Shown: piece by piece, positions 15,000 through 22,485 of the stretch
Layout: each line of letters begins with the position of its first letter
Numbering within the stretch: position 1 is the first letter of the stretch
Source: Nitrosomonas sp.
Lineage (GTDB): Bacteria; Pseudomonadota; Gammaproteobacteria; Burkholderiales; Nitrosomonadaceae
Length of the DNA stretch: 42,797 nt
Assembly (NCBI RefSeq): GCF_019752095.1
Contig: NZ_JAIEMO010000045.1
Location: 1-42,797 of the forward strand
Direction: 5' to 3'
The notes under the pieces: generated by a model
Database searches by the model: none
What the model saw: only the letters and a program-made list of their open reading frames with translations
Told to the model about the DNA's origin: nothing
Translations under genes and position numbers: made by a program

Positions 15000-16013
15000 C
15001 TATGACAACGCGTGAAGCCCCAATTTTTCCATCAGCACCTGATCGCGATCGGTTTCGGGATTTCCCGTCGTCAACAACTTTTCGCCATAGAAAATGGAAT
15101 TGGCGCCCGCCAGAAAACATAATGCCTGAACAGCTTCAGACATTTCCTGCCGTCCGGCGGATAAACGCACCATGGCTTTCGGCATGGTAATCCGCGCGGC
15201 GGCGATGGTACGAACAAATTCGAACGGGTCTAGCGCCGCAGTACCGTAAAGCGGTGTGCCCTTGACTTGCACCAAATGATTGATCGGAACCGATTCAGGG
15301 TACGGATTCATGTTGGCCAGTTGTGCGATCAATCCTCCGCGCGAACGGCGTGTTTCGCCCATGCCAACAATACCGCCGCAACATACGTTGATTCCGGCAT
15401 CGCGGACTTGCTGCAATGTGTTTAAGCGATCCTGATACTGCCGCGTGGTGATAATTTCTTCGTAGTATTCAGGTGCTGTATCAAGGTTGTGATTATAATA
15501 ATCCAGTCCTGCATCTCCCAGTTGTTGAGCTTGTCCGGGTTTTAACAAACCCAGCGTGGCGCAGGTTTCCATGCCCAGTGATTTGACTGCACGCACCATT
15601 TCAGTCATTTTTTCGATATCGCGCTGCTTCGGGCCACGCCAAGCAGCACCCATGCAGAATCGCGACGCGCCCTTGTCTTTTGCTGCCGTCGCGGCAGATA
15701 CCACTTCATCCAACGATAGCATGTCCTGGTTTTCAACTTCGGTATGATAGCGCGCCGCCTGTGGACAATAGCCGCAATCTTCCGGGCAGCCACCCGTCTT
15801 CACGGAAATCAGCGTAGATAATTGCACGCCATTTGGGTCATGGTATTGGCGATGCACCGTTTGCGCTCGAAAAATCAAATCGTTAAAAGGCGCATTCAAC
15901 AATGCCTCAACTTCTGTCACATCCCAAAATTCAGTATCCTGCGATTCCTCGGTAATATTGCTTGAGCTGTTTTCCGTTTCGCTACTACTCGTAATAAGTG
16001 AATTCAAATTCAT
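15000..16013 (-). CDS. bioB: biotin synthase BioB
   Basis: BioB is the radical-SAM enzyme that inserts sulfur into dethiobiotin. Counting from the ATG at 16013 (337 residues), the radical-SAM cysteines are C76, C80 and C83 (CPEDCGYC). The start is uncertain: the frame stays open to an ATG at 16061 and a TTG at 16064. No start has a strong ribosome binding site; GGCAGG lies 8-13 bases before 16013. Even from 16013 the protein has about 29 serine/glutamate-rich residues before the conserved WDVTEVE segment, more than in the E. coli enzyme. It leads the biotin operon. Confidence 0.93.
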   Translation of the reverse strand: MNLNSLITSSSETENSSSNITEESQDTEFWDVTEVEALLNAPFNDLIFRAQTVHRQYHDPNGVQLSTLISVKTGGCPEDCGYCPQAARYHTEVENQDMLSLDEVVSAATAAKDKGASRFCMGAAWRGPKQRDIEKMTEMVRAVKSLGMETCATLGLLKPGQAQQLGDAGLDYYNHNLDTAPEYYEEIITTRQYQDRLNTLQQVRDAGINVCCGGIVGMGETRRSRGGLIAQLANMNPYPESVPINHLVQVKGTPLYGTAALDPFEFVRTIAAARITMPKAMVRLSAGRQEMSEAVQALCFLAGANSIFYGEKLLTTGNPETDRDQVLMEKLGLHALS

Positions 16014-16148
16014 GCCGATTAACCTGCCATTCTCTTTAATTAAAACACGATCTTCTATCATCAATACTTCGGATGATCAAGGATTCAAGTGGCTCTGTCA
16101 ATTTTTCCGTGATTCTTTGTTCATAACAGATCAGACAATATTCCTATC
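16014..16148. promoter_or_regulatory. divergent bioB/comF control region
   Basis: The bio operon (minus) and comF-trmL (plus) start within 135 bases of each other, so their promoters share this stretch. I looked for a BirA-type operator (TTGTAAACC with its inverted partner) and found only TTGT and ACAA separated by 14 bases near 16116-16137, without the inner matches. No hexamer pair stands out. Confidence 0.35.
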
Positions 16149-16835
16149 ATGACTCAAACAAACTGTGTGCTATGCGGCGTATCCACAAATCAGGATTTCT
16201 GCGAACCCTGTATCCTCGACCTGCCGCAATTGCCAATCACCCATTGCCCTATTTGCCTGTGGCCAGTTCCTACCTCGGAAATATGTGGTGCTTGCCTGAA
16301 TAAACCACCTGCATTTACACGCACCATTGCAGCCCTTCGCTACTCCTTTCCTGCCGATGCGCTAATTCATGCATTAAAATATCGAAACCATCTTTCCTTG
16401 GCATCAATCCTAGCCAACTTGCTCATCAAGAAACTAAAGACCATTAATACACTTCCGGATGTCATCATACCGATGCCTTTGCATCCAATCCGATTACGTG
16501 AGCGTGGATTTAATCAGGCAATGGAGATCAGTCGCTACATTTCGAAATCGATGGAGATAATTGTGCTGCCAGATAGCTGCAGCCGGATTAAGCACACGCT
16601 ACCGCAAACCGGATTACCCTGGAAAGACAGACAGAAAAATATTCACCGTGCTTTTAATTGTAAAATAGACCTTTCCGGCAAGCATGTTGCGTTGGTTGAT
16701 GATGTCATGACAACGGGCGCCACATTAAATGAGCTGGCCAAAGTATTGCGTGAACACGGTGCAATTGAAATTAGCAACTGGGTAATAGCCCGGACTTTGC
16801 CCGAGAAAAGTCAAATAGGCTCACACTCATTATAA
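16149..16835 (+). CDS. comF: ComF family phosphoribosyltransferase-like protein
   Basis: The 228-residue protein has eight cysteines in four CxxC-type pairs within the first 49 residues (C6/C9, C18/C21, C33/C36, C46/C49), forming a zinc-finger part. A phosphoribosyltransferase domain follows, with the PRPP loop VALVDDVMTTGATL at 180-193. ComF/GntX proteins are linked to DNA uptake and to use of DNA as nutrient, but their reaction is not firmly known. It diverges from bioB and precedes trmL by 20 bases. A role in natural transformation would fit the pil genes nearby, but this is inference. Confidence 0.88.
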   Translation: MTQTNCVLCGVSTNQDFCEPCILDLPQLPITHCPICLWPVPTSEICGACLNKPPAFTRTIAALRYSFPADALIHALKYRNHLSLASILANLLIKKLKTINTLPDVIIPMPLHPIRLRERGFNQAMEISRYISKSMEIIVLPDSCSRIKHTLPQTGLPWKDRQKNIHRAFNCKIDLSGKHVALVDDVMTTGATLNELAKVLREHGAIEISNWVIARTLPEKSQIGSHSL

Positions 16836-16855
16836 TATGCAACTAATCGCACACT

Positions 16856-17320
16856 ATGTACAACATTATTCTCTATCAACCCGAAATTCCGCCCAATACA
16901 GGTAATATTATCCGTCTGTGCGCGAATACCGGCATGCAACTACATCTTGTTAAGCCTTTAGGATTTCCCCTCAAAGATAAGCAATTATTGCGCGCAGGCC
17001 TAGATTACCATGAATTCGCTCAAATCAGAGTACATGACAATTGGGTAGATTGCTGCCAGAACCTGCAAAGCCATCGAATGTTTGCAATCACCACCAAAGG
17101 AAAGCAGCAATATGACAAAGTAGCCTACGCAGCGGGAGATACCTTTCTGTTTGGCACAGAAAGCCGCGGATTACCCCCGCATATTATGGACACTTTCCCG
17201 GAACAACACCGCATCCGAGTGCCGATGGTAGCCACCAGTCGCAGTCTGAATTTATCCAATGCTGTCGCCATTATTGCTTATGAAGCATGGCGACAGGCTG
17301 GCTTTTATATGGGAAGCTAG
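16856..17320 (+). CDS. trmL: tRNA (cytidine/uridine(34)-2'-O)-methyltransferase TrmL
   Basis: TrmL methylates the wobble ribose of tRNA-Leu isoacceptors. The 154-residue SPOUT-fold protein has the N-terminal PEIPPNTGNIIRLCANTG segment at 9-26, FGTESRGLP at 99-107 and SRSLNLSNAVA at 128-138, which form the knotted SAM site. Length is that of the minimal TrmL/YibK group, without the extra domain of TrmH. It follows comF and ends only six bases from the pilQ stop on the other strand. Confidence 0.93.
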   Translation: MYNIILYQPEIPPNTGNIIRLCANTGMQLHLVKPLGFPLKDKQLLRAGLDYHEFAQIRVHDNWVDCCQNLQSHRMFAITTKGKQQYDKVAYAAGDTFLFGTESRGLPPHIMDTFPEQHRIRVPMVATSRSLNLSNAVAIIAYEAWRQAGFYMGS

Positions 17321-17326
17321 ACAATG

Positions 17327-19423
17327 CTATTGTAGATTCAGGCTATCGTTCAAAATACGCGGAGTCACAAAAATCAACAATTCGCGTTTATTGTCGACCC
17401 TGGTTGTATTGCGAAAAACGTGACCGAGCACAGGAATATCACCCAACATCGGCACTTTATTGACTACTCGATTCTCGGTTCGATCAAAAATACCACCAAT
17501 CACTACAGTTCCACCATTTTCCACCAATACTTTGGTGGTTACTTGCTTGGTATTAATTGCCGGCGGGAGGAATTGATTAATAATCGCACCAATTTTGTCC
17601 TGATTGACATTTAACTCCATATCAATCTGACCATTATAGGTAATCAGAGGTTTGACTCGTAAGCGAAGCGTTGCATCCATAAAACGAATACTCGTAGCAC
17701 CACTGCTTGTGGCTTGTTGGAAGGGAATCCGATCACCTTGCTCAATAATTGCTTCTACACCATGGGCTGTGACTACACGCGGACTGGCAACCACTCTGCC
17801 TTTCTGATCTGTTTCCAGCGCCGACAACTCAAGATTGATTAATCGATTATTATTAATCTTCATTAAGCTCAAACCCAATGCAGCCGGACCGCCCAACAAA
17901 CCGGTGGCAGCCGCAGCAGGTAAATTTACATTCAGATTGTTGGCACCGCTCGTCCCACCGCCAGCAGCCAGCGCACTTGAACCAGTTACATTACCCGAAA
18001 CCCCCAATGTTTGATCGCCTAGCCCGCTCGCATTTTGTATACCAAAGCGTGCCCCTAAATTGCGGCTAAAAGTATCTGTCGCTTCAACAATGCGCGCCTC
18101 AATCATGACTTGTCTTTCAAATACATCCAGCTTCTGGATGCGTTTTCTAACTTCATCTATTCTGACTGGAATATCGGTAACCGTCACTGTATTACTAATC
18201 TCATCCATATTAATCGTACCACGCCGGCTAAGCATGCCTTCAAATGAAATTGAATTAACCCTACGATGATTCAGATGATAAGTTTCTGAACGTAACGGCT
18301 CCATCTCGGCTATTTGCATTTGCGCTTCCACATCAAGCAACTCTCTGTCTGCCATTTCTTTTCGCGGTGCCACGAAAATGACGTTACCTACCTTACGTTT
18401 ATCCAACCCGTGTGCCTGTAACACAATATCAAGCGCCTGATCCCAAGGCACATCTTTTAACCTTAATGTGAGATTCCCTCCCACCGAATCACTGGCGATA
18501 ATATTCAAATTGGTAAAATCAGCGATTACTTGTAACACCGCCCTAACCTCCACATCTTGGAAATTAAGCGATAATCTTTCACCGGTATACCCACCATTAG
18601 CACGTCTCTTTTTCGCTTGCTCTTCTTCTTCCTCTGTCAGTGACCTTACTTCCAGAACAAATCTTGTACCAGATTGGCGCGCCGAATGCTCCCAACGTCC
18701 CCCGGATTTAACATGCATACGAACATTATTCCCTTTCTTGGATGTTTCAATGATCTGTACAGGCGTAGCAAAATCCATCACATCGAAACGCTTTCTAAGG
18801 CTACCTGGTAGTAACGTATCAACAAATTCGACAAAAATATCATCACCTTGTTGCTGTACATCGACGCTTGATCCAGCTTTTGTCATATCAACTTCGATAC
18901 GACCTTCACCTTTTGCGCCACGGCGAAAATCGATGTCTTGCAGGCTATTCATATGCGAATTAGAAGTTTCCTCGGCGAAACGCACAACAGCAGCAGATGT
19001 TCGATTCTCAGGCACAGTAAGCAGCTTGATTAATAGTATATTTTCCTGTGCTATGATTTCATGCCGCATTAACCTAGCCAAGTTTAATACCAATCGTGTT
19101 CTATCGCCGACCTGAATGACATTTATGCTGCGCAAGTCTCCTTCAGAAGCTTCCTGCTCATTCCGCCCTAAGCCGTTGGAAACTTGATAAAAGTCAAAAT
19201 AAATACGATTTGGATTGTCTAAAGCAACTCCCATTGGAAGCGCTTGCAGCGGATGATCAAGGGTAATCTTTGCGATTACCTCGCTATTTTGGAAGGTTGA
19301 AATATCGATTGAACGGATACTATTATGGAGTGCCTCTGCTGTTGCCGTTTGCGGAGAAAAAATTACCATTGAAAAACAAATCAATATTGCAGTAAATACC
19401 ATATTAAGGCCATACCCTTTCAT
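17327..19423 (-). CDS. pilQ: type IV pilus secretin PilQ
   Basis: PilQ forms the outer-membrane ring through which type IV pili pass. The 698-residue precursor has a signal peptide (about 1-29, hydrophobic 8-22, cleavage near TATA-EA) and two AMIN-type domains in the first 250 residues. An STN-like N0 domain lies near 285-345 (LSLNFQDVEVRAVLQ), with an N1 repeat to about 445. The C-terminal secretin domain ends in a FRNTTRVDNKRELLIFVTPRI motif region. A glycine/alanine/asparagine-rich loop lies near 475-505. It is the last pil gene. The aroK-aroB pair often found after pilQ in proteobacteria is absent here. Confidence 0.96.
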   Translation of the reverse strand: MKGYGLNMVFTAILICFSMVIFSPQTATAEALHNSIRSIDISTFQNSEVIAKITLDHPLQALPMGVALDNPNRIYFDFYQVSNGLGRNEQEASEGDLRSINVIQVGDRTRLVLNLARLMRHEIIAQENILLIKLLTVPENRTSAAVVRFAEETSNSHMNSLQDIDFRRGAKGEGRIEVDMTKAGSSVDVQQQGDDIFVEFVDTLLPGSLRKRFDVMDFATPVQIIETSKKGNNVRMHVKSGGRWEHSARQSGTRFVLEVRSLTEEEEEQAKKRRANGGYTGERLSLNFQDVEVRAVLQVIADFTNLNIIASDSVGGNLTLRLKDVPWDQALDIVLQAHGLDKRKVGNVIFVAPRKEMADRELLDVEAQMQIAEMEPLRSETYHLNHRRVNSISFEGMLSRRGTINMDEISNTVTVTDIPVRIDEVRKRIQKLDVFERQVMIEARIVEATDTFSRNLGARFGIQNASGLGDQTLGVSGNVTGSSALAAGGGTSGANNLNVNLPAAAATGLLGGPAALGLSLMKINNNRLINLELSALETDQKGRVVASPRVVTAHGVEAIIEQGDRIPFQQATSSGATSIRFMDATLRLRVKPLITYNGQIDMELNVNQDKIGAIINQFLPPAINTKQVTTKVLVENGGTVVIGGIFDRTENRVVNKVPMLGDIPVLGHVFRNTTRVDNKRELLIFVTPRILNDSLNLQ

Positions 19424-19454
19424 AGCTATTGTTAGCTTAATGGTTGTTACGTTG

Positions 19455-19973
19455 CTAATTTTTCAGCGTAAGTGCACTAGTTCTTTCAATCCATTCATTC
19501 ACCCCATCTTGTACGATTTCTAACAGTTTAACCTCAGATTCTGCAATATAGCTAATTTTTCCGAAATTCGAACCTAAATAATTACCAACCTTTACACGAT
19601 ATAGCGCCCCATCCGGTGATTTTATTACAGCAAAAATCATATCATGCTGTTGTAATGAGCCAACCATAGATAAGTTCTCCAGCGGATATGATTCCAAAAA
19701 CTCTTTACGTCGATTCAAATCAGGTTGAATTTCACTTGTAGGCGCTTGCACTTGATTATTTTTGCGTGGTAGAAAAGGACTTGGCATATCAAACACCTGA
19801 TAAGTAAAAGATTTATATGGAACAACCTCAGGCAACGGATCGATCTTGCCTTGCAATCCTTCCCCCGAACTATGTATGAAAGCTTCCAGATCACTGTAAT
19901 CACCTCGACTGCACGCAGTTATCAAGTTAAACCAAATTATAATTAATACTAGCAGATATATGTTTCTAATCAT
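19455..19973 (-). CDS. pilP: type IV pilus assembly lipoprotein PilP
   Basis: PilP links the inner-membrane PilM-N-O complex to the PilQ ring. The 172-residue precursor has a lipoprotein signal with the lipobox LITAC near residues 17-21, so it is likely lipid-anchored with most of the protein in the periplasm. A flexible proline- and glutamine-rich stretch is followed by the beta-rich PilP domain (SMVGSLQQHDMIFAV onward). It lies three bases after pilO and 31 before pilQ. Confidence 0.94.
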   Translation of the reverse strand: MIRNIYLLVLIIIWFNLITACSRGDYSDLEAFIHSSGEGLQGKIDPLPEVVPYKSFTYQVFDMPSPFLPRKNNQVQAPTSEIQPDLNRRKEFLESYPLENLSMVGSLQQHDMIFAVIKSPDGALYRVKVGNYLGSNFGKISYIAESEVKLLEIVQDGVNEWIERTSALTLKN

Positions 19974-19976
19974 AAT

Positions 19977-20594
19977 TTATTTACTCCCAGCCTGCTTTAA
20001 TACTTCTTCTTCATCCAGATAACGAAATGTCTTTGCAACCGCATCCAATACTAGTTTCCCGTCATTCCCAGGCAAAATGCTAACGTCATTTAACGTAACA
20101 ATCCGTGACATTTGCGCAACATCACTGGCAAATGCGCCAATATCATGATAGTTGCCGGTCACCCGAATTGAGACTGGCAACTCGGCATAAAATGCATTAA
20201 TCGTTTCCTGCGTATCTGGTTTAAACAATTCAAACTGCAAGCCGCGCCCCAAGCCAGCTTGATTTATATCCACCAACAATGCTTCCATTTCTGATTTATC
20301 AGGAAGTTGTTTCAACAATGCACCAAGAGATTGCTCAATTTCTTTCAATTGCAAACGCAAAGCAGACAAATTGACAGCACTCCTTTTTTTAACCAAATAA
20401 GTATTTTTTAGTGTTTCTTCTTCAGCATGAATATTTTCCAGCGTTTCGATCTGATCCTGCCAAATCAGAAAATGCCCCGCCACAATAATCGCAACAAATA
20501 ATATTATCAGTGCAGCGATCTTAAATGCCGCAGGCCAATTTCCAGCATTATTGATATCAAGCTGACGTAATTCTATGAGCAAATTATTCATCAT
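19977..20594 (-). CDS. pilO: type IV pilus inner-membrane protein PilO
   Basis: PilO pairs with PilN in the inner membrane to align the pilus motor with the secretin. The 205-residue protein has one membrane segment (about 25-47), a coiled-coil region (about 50-100, rich in leucine and glutamate) and a ferredoxin-like periplasmic domain with GLGRGLQFELF near 115. Gene order and topology are those of the family, although sequence identity in PilO proteins is usually low. Confidence 0.94.
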   Translation of the reverse strand: MMNNLLIELRQLDINNAGNWPAAFKIAALIILFVAIIVAGHFLIWQDQIETLENIHAEEETLKNTYLVKKRSAVNLSALRLQLKEIEQSLGALLKQLPDKSEMEALLVDINQAGLGRGLQFELFKPDTQETINAFYAELPVSIRVTGNYHDIGAFASDVAQMSRIVTLNDVSILPGNDGKLVLDAVAKTFRYLDEEEVLKQAGSK

Positions 20595-20608
20595 AGTATG
20601 ATTTTATT

Positions 20609-21193
20609 TTATCCGGCAGAACTCAAAGTTGAGTCTTGTACATCGCTGATCAATGCTTGTTTAAGTTTTATTTTCATATTGAACTCATTTTGACGTACAT
20701 TATTAATTGTCATCGCTTTGATTTCCACCAACAACGGTGACTCAAGCCAAGGTGAAGACTCAAGATTTCGCATCAACGTCGATACCCATGCATTAGATTG
20801 CGCATATCCAACTAAAGTAATGTTGTGGCCTTCTTGTTTGATGCTTTGCAGATATACACCATCAGGAAGTAGTCTCACCAATTGATCCAACAAATGAACA
20901 ACCTCTGATCGACTGTTCTGTAAGGTCTCTACGATTTGTTTACGTGTAAGTAGCTCTTGTGTTTGATTCTTAATTTCTCGGATCTCTGCAATCTCTTTAT
21001 CCAAAATCGCAATCTGCTCATTTAAGTATTGATTGCGGCTATTCTGAAATTCTATTTTTTCAACAATAATGTCATGAACACCCCAAACCACTATCAAACC
21101 TAAAAAACCAACCAAACCGGCCAACACTGCAATTTGCTGCTGCCGTGCCTTACGTTTAAGTTCACGATGAGGAAGTAAATTAATGCGGATCAT
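20609..21193 (-). CDS. pilN: type IV pilus inner-membrane protein PilN
   Basis: PilN binds PilM through its short cytoplasmic N-terminus. That element, MIRINLLPHRE at 1-11, is the classic PilN start. One membrane helix follows (about 21-43), then a coiled coil (about 45-95) and a periplasmic domain with LLPDGVYLQSIKQEG near 107-121. Its ATG overlaps the pilM TGA as ATGA, matching the physical contact of the two products. Confidence 0.95.
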   Translation of the reverse strand: MIRINLLPHRELKRKARQQQIAVLAGLVGFLGLIVVWGVHDIIVEKIEFQNSRNQYLNEQIAILDKEIAEIREIKNQTQELLTRKQIVETLQNSRSEVVHLLDQLVRLLPDGVYLQSIKQEGHNITLVGYAQSNAWVSTLMRNLESSPWLESPLLVEIKAMTINNVRQNEFNMKIKLKQALISDVQDSTLSSAG

Positions 21194-22293
21194 GATGGAT
21201 CAAAATTTCTTAAAGCTAGACCACAAGCAATCAAAAGAGAGGATGCATCGAGATTCAGTTGCCGCGGGATAACACGGCTCGACAATTCCATAGTTGCAAA
21301 AGGATTCAAAACCAAAGTGCTGACTTGCGTACGCGCGGCAATAATCGCATCTAATCCAGGAATCACTGCGCTACCGCCCGCTATAAAAATATAATTCACT
21401 TCGGTATATTGCGTTGAGGTATAGAAAAACTGAATGGCACGCATCACTTCGATAGCCAATGTTTCGCAAAATGGTTGCAAAACATCCGCTTGATAGTTTT
21501 TAGGTAACTCTCCACTACGCTTAGCTGCTTCAGATTCTTCCAGCGAAAGATTAAATTGATTATGAATCTCTTGAGTTAATTGATTGCCACCGAATGTTTG
21601 ATCTCGAGAATATATCGACTCACCATTGAGTAGCACATTAATTTTCATGACAGTCGCGCCAATATCAACCAGTGCCATTACCTGGTCTTTGCCTCCCCCT
21701 GGCAATTGATTCAGTGTCAATTCGAATGCTGCTTGCGCCGCATAAGGTTCCACATCCATAACAGTGGCTTTCAAACCGGCGGATAGAGCTGCCGCCACGC
21801 GATCTTCAACTTTTTCTTTACGCGACGCCGCAATTAGAACTTCAACTTCCTCCAAACTTTCGGGAATTGATCTAGTGATTTGAAAATCAAGATCAACTTC
21901 ATCTAATGGAAATGGAATATATTGACTCGCCTCATTTTCCACTTGAAAAATTAAATCATCTTCTCGCTGTCCAGCTGGGACAATTATTTTTTTAGTAATC
22001 ACATCTGTTGCAGGCAATGCTAGCGCTACATTTTTATGGCGAGTTCCCAAACGCTTCCATCCACGTAGTAAACAATCACTCACTGCTTCCATATTCGCAA
22101 TGCCACCATCTAGCATCGCATCTACTGGCAAAGATTCTATAACATAGCGATCTATCCGATAAGTTTGGCTTCCCTTATCAATCTGTGATAGCTCAACCAT
22201 TTTTACCGATGAAGAACTGATGTCCACGCCAATCAATGGAGACGACTTCATTTTTAAGAAGCCTAGATCAATAGCTAAATTTTCCTTGAACAT
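21190..22293 (-). CDS. pilM: type IV pilus assembly ATPase-like protein PilM
   Basis: PilM is an actin-fold cytoplasmic protein that binds ATP and the N-terminus of PilN. The 367-residue form has the phosphate-1 motif GVDISSSSVKMVEL near 22-35, the phosphate-2 region ALVDIGATVMKINVL near 222-236, and the adenosine motif FIAGGSAVIPGL near 311-322. An alternative ATG at 22251 (MKSSPLIGVD) would remove 14 residues and sits nearer the usual family start. Neither start has a strong ribosome binding site. It leads pilMNOPQ. Confidence 0.95.
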   Translation of the reverse strand: MFKENLAIDLGFLKMKSSPLIGVDISSSSVKMVELSQIDKGSQTYRIDRYVIESLPVDAMLDGGIANMEAVSDCLLRGWKRLGTRHKNVALALPATDVITKKIIVPAGQREDDLIFQVENEASQYIPFPLDEVDLDFQITRSIPESLEEVEVLIAASRKEKVEDRVAAALSAGLKATVMDVEPYAAQAAFELTLNQLPGGGKDQVMALVDIGATVMKINVLLNGESIYSRDQTFGGNQLTQEIHNQFNLSLEESEAAKRSGELPKNYQADVLQPFCETLAIEVMRAIQFFYTSTQYTEVNYIFIAGGSAVIPGLDAIIAARTQVSTLVLNPFATMELSSRVIPRQLNLDASSLLIACGLALRNFDPS

Positions 22294-22485
22294 TGTTTGT
22301 TTAGCGGCGATACTCGCAAATTAAAAGTTGCCCTATTAGAGCTAGAATATGTAAAATTCCAACTGTCCGCATAAATTCCATGAAACTATTCGACAGATTG
22401 AAGAAACTGGAATTGATTCTGACAGAATCTGAAAAATTCTATTCAAAGAAAAACACTAGATATACCCCCTCTTTCACTGGGTAAA
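22294..22485. promoter_or_regulatory. divergent pilM/mrcA control region
   Basis: This 192-base spacer separates the pil operon (minus) from mrcA (plus), an arrangement conserved in many proteobacteria. On minus, TTGGAA and TAATAG with an 18-base spacer lie in the right place for a pilM promoter, but the match is modest. Nothing clearer was seen for mrcA. Confidence 0.3.

Noticed and set aside
16116..16137. TTGT...ACAA as a BirA operator in the bioB/comF region
   Set aside because: Only the outer four bases match on each side. The inner AACC/GGTT parts of known sites are absent.
18468..19115. 215-codon open frame on plus opposite pilQ
   Set aside because: It lies wholly inside the well-supported pilQ gene, and its product is serine- and cysteine-rich without domain features, as expected for an antisense shadow.
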